Source of the DNA: Mycolicibacterium vinylchloridicum
GTDB lineage: Bacteria > Actinomycetota > Actinomycetes > Mycobacteriales > Mycobacteriaceae
Direction: 5' to 3'
DNA length: 64,000 nt
Assembly: GCF_013404075.1 (NCBI RefSeq)
Contig: NZ_JACBJQ010000026.1
Coordinates: 25,616-89,615, forward strand
Positions 10,295 through 18,002 of this stretch are shown one piece after another. Position numbers and translations under genes: made by a program. A model generated the notes under the pieces. That model was not told the DNA's origin. It saw only the letters and a program-made list of their open reading frames with translations, and did no database searches. Numbering within the stretch: the stretch's first letter is position 1; each line of letters begins with the position of its first letter.

Positions 10295-10300
10295 TACGGT
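10295..10300 (+). promoter_or_regulatory. -10 box TACGGT, leaderless GTG at 10309
   Basis: TACGGT (TANNNT) ends 8 nt before the GTG at 10309, consistent with a leaderless transcript. Confidence 0.4.
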
Positions 10301-10308
10301 TTGCGATC

Positions 10309-10872
10309 GTGACGAATCTGCACCCGCCGACCTTCATTCCGGTGGAGGTGTGCAGCACCGCGGGCCTGGCCCCGTCGACTCCGGTCGAGCAGTGCCTGGC
10401 GGCGGTCAAGGCCGACGTGGCCTCCGACGGCGTCGCTGCTCCGGCCGCCGATGTCGCGGGTCTGCAGAAGATAGTGGCCTCGGCTCAGGAGCGCGGCATC
10501 GACCTCAAGGTCGTCGTGATGGAGACCAGCCCGCCGATCGACACCCCGCTTCGCGATATCGCCACCGAGATCGGGGCCGCCAATCCCGGTGCCACGGTGC
10601 TGGTGCTGAGCCCGGGGTGGGCCGGTACCTACAGCACCACCTATGACCGCGTGACCCTCGAGGCGGGCCAGGACGTGGCCAAGACGGCCCCCAATCCGGT
10701 CGTCGGCACGCAGGCTTTTGTCGATCAGTTACAAACGCCAGACTTTCCCTGGACGGGATTAACGATCACGCTCGTGATCGGGGTGGCTGCAGCGGCTGTT
10801 TTGACCCGAGTTCTGCAACTTCGGGGACGCCGCTCGCAAAATACCGATACCGCTGCTGATCAGGTCAAATAG
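10309..10872 (+). CDS. Rv1476-family membrane protein
   Basis: A 187-residue protein corresponding to the conserved Rv1476 gene between acn and ripA. The N-terminal ~140 residues form a soluble domain with alternating alpha/beta character (VEQCLAAVKADVA, LKVVVMETSPPIDT, TVLVLSPGWAGTYS). One hydrophobic segment near residues 149-168 (GLTITLVIGVAAAAVLTRVL) is followed by a short basic tail, so it is probably tail-anchored or single-pass with a large soluble domain. The fold resembles small DUF domains found in other envelope proteins, but no activity is known to me. The GTG at 10309 is supported by a -10 box 8 nt upstream. Confidence 0.85.
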   Translation: MTNLHPPTFIPVEVCSTAGLAPSTPVEQCLAAVKADVASDGVAAPAADVAGLQKIVASAQERGIDLKVVVMETSPPIDTPLRDIATEIGAANPGATVLVLSPGWAGTYSTTYDRVTLEAGQDVAKTAPNPVVGTQAFVDQLQTPDFPWTGLTITLVIGVAAAAVLTRVLQLRGRRSQNTDTAADQVK

Positions 10873-10873
10873 C

Positions 10874-10894
10874 CTTATCTGGCAAATCGATAAG
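10874..10894 (+). terminator. weak terminator-like hairpin after the Rv1476-like gene
   Basis: CTTATC (10874-10879) and GATAAG (10889-10894) pair across a 9-nt loop, followed by ATTACTTTT. The stem is only 6 bp and AT-rich, so the call is weak. Confidence 0.2.
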
Positions 10895-10964
10895 ATTACT
10901 TTTCGGCAACATCCCGTAAATGACAAACATGTAATTCCTGCCGGAAGTTTCCTCTGCGACAAAT

Positions 10965-11032
10965 GTGACGTACGGTGCAACTGTCGCCATTGTTATTGAT
11001 GTGACTCATGTGACATCTGTTACTGGCGTGAC
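10965..11032 (+). promoter_or_regulatory. 9-bp-periodic GTNAC array upstream of ripA (MtrA-box-like)
   Basis: In strict 9-bp phase from 10965 the first five bases of each unit read GTGAC, GGTGC, GTCGC, GTTAT, GTGAC, GTGAC, GTTAC, GTGAC. The last four units (11001, 11010, 11019, 11028) are near-perfect. Tandem GTNAC repeats at this spacing are the type of site bound by the response regulator MtrA, and ripA is a known MtrA target in M. tuberculosis. The array ends 30 nt before the ripA ATG. A TACGGT -10-like box at 10971-10976 lies inside it. Confidence 0.55.
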
Positions 11033-11062
11033 TGCACGTGGAGCAGAGGAGACCAGGGTCGA

Positions 11063-12499
11063 ATGAGACGTTCCCATCGCGGCTCTCTCGTCCGCCCATT
11101 GGCACTCAGCGTCGTCATGACGCTGACCATGCCGGGGCTGGCCCAGGCCGAGCCAGGGCCGGGCCCCAACACGATCGCCGGACTGATCGCCGACGTTGCC
11201 GACGCCAACCAGCGTCTGCAGGACATCGGCGCCAAGGTTCAGGCCGAGCAGGAAAGCGTCAACAAGGCGATCGTCGACGTCCAGTCCGCTCGCGATGCGG
11301 CGGCCGCCGCCCAAGAACAGGTCGACGTCAGCGCGGCGGCGGTCAAGGACTCCACCGCCGCAATCGCCGAGGCGCAGAAGCGATTCGACGAACTTGCCGT
11401 CGCCGCCTATATGAACGGACCGTCGTCGTCGCTGTTGATGGCGACGACGCCCGAGGACATCATCTCCACCGCGTCGGCCACCCAGGCGCTGACGCTGAGC
11501 TCGCAACAGGTGATCACCGACCTGCAGCGGGCCCGCACCGAGCAGGTCAACAAGGAGTCCGCGGCGCGGCTGGCCAAGGAGAAGGCCGACCAGGCCGTCG
11601 CCGACGCCGAAGCCAGTCAGCAGGCCGCCGTCTCGGCGTTGACCCAGGCGCAGAAGACGTTCGGTGACCAGCAGGCCGAGATCGACCGGCTGGCGGCCGA
11701 GCGGAAGACGGCTCAGGAGAAACTCGACGCCGCCCGACCCCTAGTTCAGCGGTCGGCGCCGGCGAATTCGCCTGCCGCCGTGCCGCAGTCGGCGGCGACC
11801 GGCCCGGCGACCCCGGGGGATCGCTGGGACCCGGCCGCCCCGGGCTCGCCCAAGGCGCCGGGGGCGGGCACGGTCCCGCCGTACGGCAGCGCCTCGGAAT
11901 GGGACACCACCTTGCCGATGGTGCCCAGTGCCTTCGTCTCCGGCGATCCGATCCAGATCATCAACGCGGTGCTGCAGATCTCGTCGTCCTCGCTGAACGC
12001 GACCAAGCAGATGGGCAAGAGCTTCCTGCAGAAGCTCGGCATCCTGAAGCCCGACGACACCGGAATCACCAACGGCGCGATCCCCTATGTGTACGGCGCG
12101 CAGGCCTCCGAGTACGTCATCAAACGCGCCATGTCCCAGATGGGCGTGCCGTACTCCTGGGGTGGCGGCACCGCCAACGGCCCCAGCAACGGCATCGACA
12201 GTGGCGCCGGCACAGTCGGATTCGACTGCTCCGGACTGATCCTTTATGCGTTCGCCGGTGTCGGCATCAAGCTGCCGCACTACTCGGGTTCGCAGTACAA
12301 CATGGGCCGCAAGATCCCCTCGTCGCAGATGCGTCGCGGTGACGTGATCTTCTACGGCCCCGGCGGCAGCCAGCACGTGACGCTCTACCTGGGCCAGGGC
12401 CAGATGCTCGAGGCTCCCTACACCGGCTCTTCCGTGAAGATCTCACCGGTGCGCACCAGCGGCATGACACCGTTCGTCATCCGCTACATCGAATACTGA
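11063..12499 (+). CDS. ripA: peptidoglycan endopeptidase RipA
   Basis: A 478-residue secreted NlpC/P60 D,L-endopeptidase that cleaves peptidoglycan stems at the septum during daughter-cell separation. Residues 1-~30 are a signal peptide (LALSVVMTLTMPGLAQAE). Residues ~35-230 form a long coiled-coil segment, thought to occlude the catalytic domain. A proline/glycine-rich linker follows, and the NlpC/P60 domain occupies ~350-478. The catalytic triad is C389 (FDCSGL), H438 (QHVTLY) and E450 (QMLEAP), each offset by 6 from the M. tuberculosis C383/H432/E444. A GAGGAGA Shine-Dalgarno precedes the ATG by about 9 nt. ripB follows after 13 bp. Confidence 0.96.
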   Translation: MRRSHRGSLVRPLALSVVMTLTMPGLAQAEPGPGPNTIAGLIADVADANQRLQDIGAKVQAEQESVNKAIVDVQSARDAAAAAQEQVDVSAAAVKDSTAAIAEAQKRFDELAVAAYMNGPSSSLLMATTPEDIISTASATQALTLSSQQVITDLQRARTEQVNKESAARLAKEKADQAVADAEASQQAAVSALTQAQKTFGDQQAEIDRLAAERKTAQEKLDAARPLVQRSAPANSPAAVPQSAATGPATPGDRWDPAAPGSPKAPGAGTVPPYGSASEWDTTLPMVPSAFVSGDPIQIINAVLQISSSSLNATKQMGKSFLQKLGILKPDDTGITNGAIPYVYGAQASEYVIKRAMSQMGVPYSWGGGTANGPSNGIDSGAGTVGFDCSGLILYAFAGVGIKLPHYSGSQYNMGRKIPSSQMRRGDVIFYGPGGSQHVTLYLGQGQMLEAPYTGSSVKISPVRTSGMTPFVIRYIEY

Positions 12500-12512
12500 C
12501 GGAGTTGTACCC

Positions 12513-13202
12513 ATGTCTCGCAACACTTCTCGACGGCTCTTCGTCGGGACGATCCTGACGGCACTGACACTTGGGCTTGGCGTTGCCGGCCCGGCGAATG
12601 CCGATCCGGGCGAGTGGGATCCGACGCTGCCCAAGATCCTGAGCGCGGGCGCCCCCGGTGACCCGGTGGCTGTAGCCAACGCCTCGCTACAGGTTGCCCA
12701 GCAGTCGGCGCAGGCAACCATGGATCTGGGCCGCAGGTTCCTGGCCGGACTGGGCTTCGGCGGTTCGCCATCGGCGATCCCCGGTGGCCGGGTCAGGGGA
12801 CCACAGGCCATCGAATACGTCATCGCCCGCGGCGCCTCGCAACGCGGCGTGCCGTACTCCTGGGGTGGCGGCGCGATCAACGGGCCGAGCGCCGGCGTGG
12901 AGGAAGACGCCGGCAAGGTCGGCTACGACTGCTCGGGCTTCACCCGCTACGCCTTCGCGGGGGTCGGTGTGCAGATTCCCAAGTACTCGGGCGACCAGTA
13001 CAACGCCGGCCGGCACATCCCGCCCTCGCAGGCCAAGCGCGGCGATCTGATCTTCTATGGGCCCGGCGGGACCCAGCACGTCACGATCTATCTCGGCAAC
13101 GGCCAGATGCTCGAGGCGTCGTCGGCGGCTGGTCAGGTGACCGTCAGCCCGGTGCGCACCGCGGGTATGACGCCGTATCTGACGCGCATCATCGAGACCT
13201 AA
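12513..13202 (+). CDS. ripB: peptidoglycan endopeptidase RipB
   Basis: A 229-residue companion of RipA without the coiled-coil domain. It has a signal peptide (LTALTLGLGVAGPANA, cleavage near residue 30), a short N-terminal helix region, and an NlpC/P60 domain from ~residue 95. Catalytic residues are C140 (YDCSGF), H189 (QHVTIY) and E201 (QMLEAS). The last ~120 residues are close to RipA, consistent with duplication of an ancestral hydrolase. It probably acts outside the cytoplasmic membrane on peptidoglycan stem peptides and is cotranscribed with ripA. The ATG at 12513 directly precedes the signal peptide. Confidence 0.95.
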   Translation: MSRNTSRRLFVGTILTALTLGLGVAGPANADPGEWDPTLPKILSAGAPGDPVAVANASLQVAQQSAQATMDLGRRFLAGLGFGGSPSAIPGGRVRGPQAIEYVIARGASQRGVPYSWGGGAINGPSAGVEEDAGKVGYDCSGFTRYAFAGVGVQIPKYSGDQYNAGRHIPPSQAKRGDLIFYGPGGTQHVTIYLGNGQMLEASSAAGQVTVSPVRTAGMTPYLTRIIET

Positions 13203-13270
13203 AGGCGCCGGATCTCGACGCGCCAGCGAACGGGGCACGTCGACGGATCCCAGAACGCCTGGAATAGTTG

Positions 13271-13294
13271 TGGCAGGGCACGGCGTGCCTGCCA
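13271..13294. other. 10-bp imperfect hairpin between ripB and moxR1
   Basis: TGGCAGG-(G)-CAC pairs with GTG-CCTGCCA around a GGC loop: a 10-bp stem with one bulged G. It is followed by AAAACC rather than T residues, so it is not a classical terminator on this strand. It lies 26 nt before the moxR1 ATG and could be an operator or mRNA structure. Confidence 0.4.
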
Positions 13295-13320
13295 AAACCA
13301 ACAGCTCGTGGAGGAAGTCG

Positions 13321-14415
13321 ATGACGTCACCAGGTGGGTCGCCCGCAGGCCCCGCAGCCCAGTCCTTTTCGGCTGGCGGTAACGGTCTGGCCGGCGAGGT
13401 CCACACCCTGGAGCGGGCGATCTTCGAGGTCAAGCGCATCATCGTGGGTCAGGATCAGCTCGTCGAGCGCATCCTGGTCGGGCTGCTGGCCAAGGGGCAC
13501 GTGCTACTCGAAGGTGTCCCCGGCGTCGCCAAGACGCTCGCGGTCGAGACCTTCGCCAAGGTGGTCGGCGGTACCTTCGCTCGCATCCAGTTCACCCCCG
13601 ACCTGGTGCCCACCGACATCATCGGTACCCGCATCTACCGGCAGGGCCGCGAGGAGTTCGACATCGAGCTCGGACCGGTCGTGGTGAACTTCCTGCTGGC
13701 CGACGAGATCAACCGCGCCCCGGCAAAGGTGCAGTCGGCATTGCTCGAAGTCATGGCCGAGCGCAAGATCTCCATCGGCGGCAAGACCTATGAGCTGCCC
13801 AAGCCGTTCCTGGTGATGGCAACCCAGAACCCGATCGAGAACGAGGGCGTCTACCCGCTGCCGGAAGCCCAGCGCGACCGCTTCCTGTTCAAGATCAACG
13901 TCGACTACCCCTCGCCCGAGGAAGAGCGCGAGATCATCTACCGGATGGGTGTCACCCCGCCGGAGCCCAAACAGATCCTCGAAACCGGCGACCTGCTTCG
14001 GCTGCAGAACGTGGCCGCCAACAACTTCGTCCACCACGCGTTGGTCGACTACGTGGTCCGGGTCGTCACCGCGACCCGCCGGCCCGAGCAGTTCGGGCTC
14101 GGCGACGTCAAGGCGTGGGTGGCGTTCGGCGCCTCGCCGCGTGCGTCGCTGGGCATCATCGCCGCCGCCCGCGCCCTGGCGCTGGTGCGCGGCCGCGACT
14201 ACGTGATCCCGCAGGACGTCATCGACGTAATCCCCGACGTGCTGCGCCACCGCCTGGTGCTGACCTACGACGCGCTCGCCGATGACATCAAGGCCGAGAC
14301 GGTGATCAGCCGGATCCTGCAGACCGTCGCGCTGCCTCAGGTCAATGCCGTTCCCCAACAAGGGCATTCGGTGCCGCCGGTGGTTCCCGCCGGGGCGGGT
14401 GCCAACGGTCGGTGA
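13321..14415 (+). CDS. moxR1: MoxR1-type AAA+ ATPase
   Basis: A 364-residue MoxR-family AAA+ ATPase matching Rv1479. It has the Walker A variant GVPGVAKT (residues 65-72), Walker B in NFLLADEINRAPAKVQSALLE, a sensor segment MATQNPIENEG, and the C-terminal lid with VRGRDYVIPQDV. MoxR proteins act as chaperones for von Willebrand factor A proteins, two of whose partner genes follow directly (DUF58 and VWA, each overlapping by 4 bp). The ATG at 13321 is chosen because GGAGG lies about 7 nt upstream and the extension to 13270 covers a hairpin. The whole cluster lies between the ripAB and fabG1-inhA envelope genes. Confidence 0.93.
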   Translation: MTSPGGSPAGPAAQSFSAGGNGLAGEVHTLERAIFEVKRIIVGQDQLVERILVGLLAKGHVLLEGVPGVAKTLAVETFAKVVGGTFARIQFTPDLVPTDIIGTRIYRQGREEFDIELGPVVVNFLLADEINRAPAKVQSALLEVMAERKISIGGKTYELPKPFLVMATQNPIENEGVYPLPEAQRDRFLFKINVDYPSPEEEREIIYRMGVTPPEPKQILETGDLLRLQNVAANNFVHHALVDYVVRVVTATRRPEQFGLGDVKAWVAFGASPRASLGIIAAARALALVRGRDYVIPQDVIDVIPDVLRHRLVLTYDALADDIKAETVISRILQTVALPQVNAVPQQGHSVPPVVPAGAGANGR

Positions 14416-15356
14416 GTGACTCGCAGACCATCCACCCGCCGTCTTTTCAGCGCGGTGAGATCGGTGACGCCAAGCTCTCGGCGGCGCTGCGCACCCTCGA
14501 GCTGACGGTCCGGCGCAAGCTCGACGGAGTCCTGCACGGTGACCACCTCGGCCTGATCCCCGGCCCGGGTTCCGAACCGGGGGAGTCGCGGCTCTACCAG
14601 CCCGGTGACGACGTGCGCCGGATGGACTGGTCGGTGACCGCCCGTACCACCCACCCGCATGTGCGGCAGATGATCGCCGACCGCGAACTGGAGACCTGGC
14701 TGGTGGTCGACATGTCGGCGAGCCTGGACTTCGGCACCACCGGGTGTGAGAAGCGCGACCTGGCCGTCGCCGCGTCCGCGGCGATCACCTATCTCAACAG
14801 CGGCGGCGGCAACCGGATCGGCGCGATCATCGCCAACGGCGACACGATCACCCGGGTGCCGGCCCTGTCCGGCCGGATGCATGAGCAGACGCTGCTGCGG
14901 ACCATTGCCACCATGCCGAAGGCGCCCGCAGGCGTGCGCGGTGACCTGGCCGCCGCCATCGACGCGTTGCGCCGGCCCGAACGGCGCCGCGGCATGGCGG
15001 TGGTGATCAGCGACTTCCTCGGCCCGATCAACTGGATGCGGCCGCTGCGTGCGATCGCTGCCCGCCACGAAGTGCTGGGCATCGAGGTGCTCGACCCGCG
15101 CGACGTCGAACTGCCGCCGGTCGGCGACGTGATCCTGCAGGACACCGAGTCCGGCGCCACCCGGGAGTTCACCATCGACGAGCAGCTCCGCGACGACTTC
15201 GCCCGCGCCGCGGCGGTGCACCGCGACGAGGTGGCGCGCACCCTGCGTCGCTGCGGCGCTCCGCTGATGACCCTGCGGACCGACCGTGACTGGATCGCCG
15301 ACATCGTGCGGTTCGTCGCGTCCCGTCGCCGCGGCGCACTGGCGGGTAGCCAATGA
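14412..15356 (+). CDS. DUF58 protein (Rv1480-like)
   Basis: A 314-residue DUF58 protein, the usual second member of MoxR operons. The family motif is PGDDVRRMDWSVTARTTHPHV near residue 60, followed by a VWA-like fold with LVVDMSASLDFGT, a MIDAS-like DMSAS. No transmembrane segment is obvious. It starts at GTG 14412, overlapping the moxR1 stop by 4 bp, and overlaps the next gene by 4 bp, so all three are translationally coupled. Its role in mycobacteria is not defined; by analogy it is a client or adaptor of MoxR. Confidence 0.9.
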   Translation: MSDSQTIHPPSFQRGEIGDAKLSAALRTLELTVRRKLDGVLHGDHLGLIPGPGSEPGESRLYQPGDDVRRMDWSVTARTTHPHVRQMIADRELETWLVVDMSASLDFGTTGCEKRDLAVAASAAITYLNSGGGNRIGAIIANGDTITRVPALSGRMHEQTLLRTIATMPKAPAGVRGDLAAAIDALRRPERRRGMAVVISDFLGPINWMRPLRAIAARHEVLGIEVLDPRDVELPPVGDVILQDTESGATREFTIDEQLRDDFARAAAVHRDEVARTLRRCGAPLMTLRTDRDWIADIVRFVASRRRGALAGSQ

Positions 15357-16360
15357 CATTGCCGTTGCTCGGGCCGATGACACTGTCCGGCTTCGAACAC
15401 CCGTGGTTCTTCCTTTTCCTGCTCGTCATCGCCGGTCTGGTCGGGCTCTACGTCATCGTTCAGTACGCCCGGCAGAAGCGGGTCCTGCGGTTCGCCAACA
15501 TGGAGCTGCTGGAAAGCGTTGCGCCCAAACGGCCTACGCGCTGGCGGCACCTCTCGGCCATCCTGTTGATCGCCTCGCTGATCCTTCTGACCATCGCGAT
15601 GGCCGGCCCGACTCACGACGTGCGTATTCCGCGCAATCGCGCCGTGGTGATGCTGACCATCGACGTCTCGCAGTCGATGCGCGCCACCGACGTCGAGCCC
15701 AGCCGGCTGGCGGCCGCACAGGAGGCTGCCAAGCAGTTCGCCGACCAGCTGACCCCCGGCATCAACCTGGGTCTGATCGCCTATGCGGGCACCGCCACCG
15801 TCCTGGTGTCGCCGACCACCAACCGCGAGGCCACCAAGCAGGCGATCGACAAGCTGCAACTGGCGGACCGCACCGCCACCGGCGAGGCCATCTTCACCTC
15901 GCTGCAGGCCATCGCGACCGTGGGCGCCGTCATCGGCGGCGGTGACACCCCGCCGCCGGCCCGCATCGTGCTGATGTCCGACGGCAAGGAAACCGTGCCC
16001 TCGAACCCGGACAACCCGAAGGGCGCGTTCACCGCCGCCCGCACCGCCAAGGATCAGGGCGTGCCGATCTCCACGGTGTCGTTCGGCACCCCGTACGGCT
16101 ACGTCGAGATCAATGACCAGCGCCAGCCGGTTCCGGTCGACGACGAGATGCTCAAGAAGATCGCGGATCTCTCCGGCGGCAATGCCTACACCGCATCGAG
16201 TCTGCAGCAGCTCAAGGAGGTCTTCACCTCACTGCAGGACCAGATCGGCTACGAGACCATCAAGGGCGAGGCCAGCACCGGCTGGCTGCGGCTGGGCGCG
16301 CTGGTGCTCGCTCTCGCCGCGCTCGCCGCACTGCTGGTCAACCGGCGCCTGCCGGGTTGA
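15353..16360 (+). CDS. VWA-domain membrane protein (Rv1481-like, BatA type)
   Basis: A 335-residue membrane-anchored von Willebrand factor A protein. Hydrophobic segments occur near residues 18-38 (HPWFFLFLLVIAGLVGLYVI), 65-80 (LSAILLIASLILLTIAM) and at the C-terminus, ~310-330 (LGALVLALAALAALLV). Between them is a VWA domain with a complete MIDAS motif (IDVSQSMRATD, with downstream T and D), so it probably binds a divalent cation. This is the layout of BatA/YehP-type proteins encoded with MoxR and DUF58. It is predicted to sit in the membrane with the VWA domain facing the ATPase. The start overlaps the DUF58 stop by 4 bp. Confidence 0.9.
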   Translation: MTLPLLGPMTLSGFEHPWFFLFLLVIAGLVGLYVIVQYARQKRVLRFANMELLESVAPKRPTRWRHLSAILLIASLILLTIAMAGPTHDVRIPRNRAVVMLTIDVSQSMRATDVEPSRLAAAQEAAKQFADQLTPGINLGLIAYAGTATVLVSPTTNREATKQAIDKLQLADRTATGEAIFTSLQAIATVGAVIGGGDTPPPARIVLMSDGKETVPSNPDNPKGAFTAARTAKDQGVPISTVSFGTPYGYVEINDQRQPVPVDDEMLKKIADLSGGNAYTASSLQQLKEVFTSLQDQIGYETIKGEASTGWLRLGALVLALAALAALLVNRRLPG

Positions 16361-16400
16361 TGCCCCTCGTGTCGATTTCGGTGCCACCGACGACAGACAG

Positions 16401-16406
16401 TAAGTT
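16401..16406 (+). promoter_or_regulatory. -10 box TAAGTT before fabG1-inhA-hemH
   Basis: TAAGTT (TANNNT) ends 7 nt before the fabG1 ATG at 16414, in the 53-bp gap after the VWA gene. It would give a leaderless fabG1-inhA transcript. The layout differs from the M. tuberculosis promoter where isoniazid-resistance mutations are known. Confidence 0.4.
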
Positions 16407-16413
16407 GACCGAC

Positions 16414-17178
16414 ATGACCGATACCGATACCGCTGAATCGGCCGGCGTCGCCGCGGCCGGAAAACCCGAGTTCGTCTCCCGTTCGGTGCTGGTCACCGGT
16501 GGAAACCGGGGTATCGGCCTGGCGATCGCGCGCCGACTGGCCGCCGACGGTCACAAGGTCGCCGTCACTCACCGCGGGTCCGGTGCACCCGAGGGATTGT
16601 TCGGTGTCGTGTGTGATGTCACCGACAGCGCAGCCGTCGACCGGGCCTTCACCGAGGTCGAGGAGCATCAGGGTCCGGTCGAGGTGCTGGTGTCCAACGC
16701 CGGCATCTCCCAGGACGCGTTCATGATCCGGATGACGGAGGAGCGTTTCGAGGCGGTCATCAACGCCAACCTGACCGGGGCGTTCCGGGTGGCACAGCGG
16801 GCGTCGCGCAGCATGCAGCGCAAGCGGTTCGGCCGGATCATCTTCATCGGCTCGGTCTCGGGCATGTGGGGCATCGGCAACCAGTCCAACTACGCGGCCG
16901 CCAAGGCCGGCCTGATCGGGATGGCCCGTTCGATCTCTCGGGAGATGTCCAAGGCCGGCGTCACCGCCAACGTCGTCGCGCCCGGCTATATCGACACCGA
17001 GATGACCCGCGCGCTCGACGAGCGGATCCAAGAGGGCGCACTGGAATTCATCCCGGCCAAGCGGGTCGGGACGGCCGAGGAGGTCGCGGGGGCGGTCAGT
17101 TTCCTGGCGTCGGAGGATGCCGGCTACATCGCCGGCGCGGTGATCCCGGTCGACGGCGGCATGGGTATGGGGCACTAG
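16414..17178 (+). CDS. fabG1: 3-oxoacyl-ACP reductase FabG1 (MabA)
   Basis: A 254-residue short-chain dehydrogenase, the NADPH-dependent beta-ketoacyl-ACP reductase of the FAS-II system that elongates mycolic acid precursors. The cofactor motif is TGGNRGIG (residues 28-35). The catalytic residues are S147 (GSVSGMWG), Y160 and K164 (NYAAAK), corresponding to S140/Y153/K157 of M. tuberculosis MabA with an offset of 7. The ATG at 16414 fits the family N-terminus and has a -10 box 7 nt upstream. inhA follows after 16 bp, the universal mycobacterial order. Confidence 0.97.
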   Translation: MTDTDTAESAGVAAAGKPEFVSRSVLVTGGNRGIGLAIARRLAADGHKVAVTHRGSGAPEGLFGVVCDVTDSAAVDRAFTEVEEHQGPVEVLVSNAGISQDAFMIRMTEERFEAVINANLTGAFRVAQRASRSMQRKRFGRIIFIGSVSGMWGIGNQSNYAAAKAGLIGMARSISREMSKAGVTANVVAPGYIDTEMTRALDERIQEGALEFIPAKRVGTAEEVAGAVSFLASEDAGYIAGAVIPVDGGMGMGH

Positions 17179-17194
17179 GAAAGGGACATTCACT

Positions 17195-18001
17195 GTGACA
17201 CTTCTTCAAGGCAAGCGGATTCTCGTCACGGGGATCATCACCGACTCGTCGATCGCGTTCTACATCGCCAAGGTCGCCCAGGAAGCCGGTGCCGAGCTGG
17301 TGCTCACCGGCTTCGACCGGATGAAGCTGATCCGCCGGATCGCCGACCGGCTGCCCAACCCGGCGCCGCTGATCGAGCTCGACGTGCAGAACGAAGAGCA
17401 CCTGTCGACGCTGGCCGACCGCGTCACCGCCGAGATCGGTGAGGGCAACAAGCTCGACGGCGTGGTGCACTCCATCGGCTTCATGCCGCAGACCGGCATG
17501 GGCATAAACCCGTTCTTCGACGCGCCCTACGAGGACGTTTCCAAGGGCATTCACATCTCTGCGTACTCCTACGCCTCGCTGGCCAAAGCCGTGCTGCCGG
17601 TGATGAACCCCGGCGGCGGCATCGTCGGCATGGACTTCGACCCCACCCGGGCGATGCCGGCCTACAACTGGATGACGGTCGCCAAGAGTGCGCTGGAATC
17701 GGTCAACCGATTCGTCGCCCGCGAAGCCGGCAAGGTCGGTGTGCGGTCGAATCTCGTTGCAGCAGGACCGATCCGGACCCTGGCGATGAGTGCGATCGTC
17801 GGCGGCGCGCTGGGTGAAGAAGCCGGCGCACAGATGAAGCTGCTCGAAGAGGGCTGGGATCAGCGTGCGCCGCTGGGCTGGAACATGAAGGATCCGACGC
17901 CGGTTGCCAAGACGGTGTGCGCCCTGCTGTCGGACTGGCTGCCGGCCACCACCGGAACCATCATCTTCGCCGACGGCGGCGCCAGCACCCAGCTGCTCTA
18001 G
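17195..18001 (+). CDS. inhA: enoyl-ACP reductase InhA
   Basis: A 268-residue NADH-dependent enoyl-ACP reductase of FAS-II, the target of activated isoniazid. It is one residue shorter near the N-terminus than the M. tuberculosis enzyme, so numbering is offset by -1. The catalytic pair is Y157 and K164 in MPAYNWMTVAKSA, and the NADH-site serine equivalent to S94 is S93 in VHSIGF; it is the wild-type residue. The glycine-rich start is TGIITDSSIAF, and the substrate loop TLAMSAIVGGALGEEAGAQM is intact. It starts with GTG at 17195, 16 bp after fabG1, with GGAAAGG upstream. hemH begins 1 nt after its stop. Confidence 0.98.
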   Translation: MTLLQGKRILVTGIITDSSIAFYIAKVAQEAGAELVLTGFDRMKLIRRIADRLPNPAPLIELDVQNEEHLSTLADRVTAEIGEGNKLDGVVHSIGFMPQTGMGINPFFDAPYEDVSKGIHISAYSYASLAKAVLPVMNPGGGIVGMDFDPTRAMPAYNWMTVAKSALESVNRFVAREAGKVGVRSNLVAAGPIRTLAMSAIVGGALGEEAGAQMKLLEEGWDQRAPLGWNMKDPTPVAKTVCALLSDWLPATTGTIIFADGGASTQLL

Positions 18002-18002
18002 A

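Noticed and set aside
10873..11062. c-di-AMP (ydaO-type) riboswitch upstream of ripA
   Set aside because: Such riboswitches precede other actinobacterial cell-wall hydrolase genes, but the expected conserved stems are not present; the region is explained by the 9-bp repeat array.
13271..13294. Hairpin after ripB as a classical terminator
   Set aside because: It is followed by AAAACC, not by T residues; kept only as a structure of unknown role.
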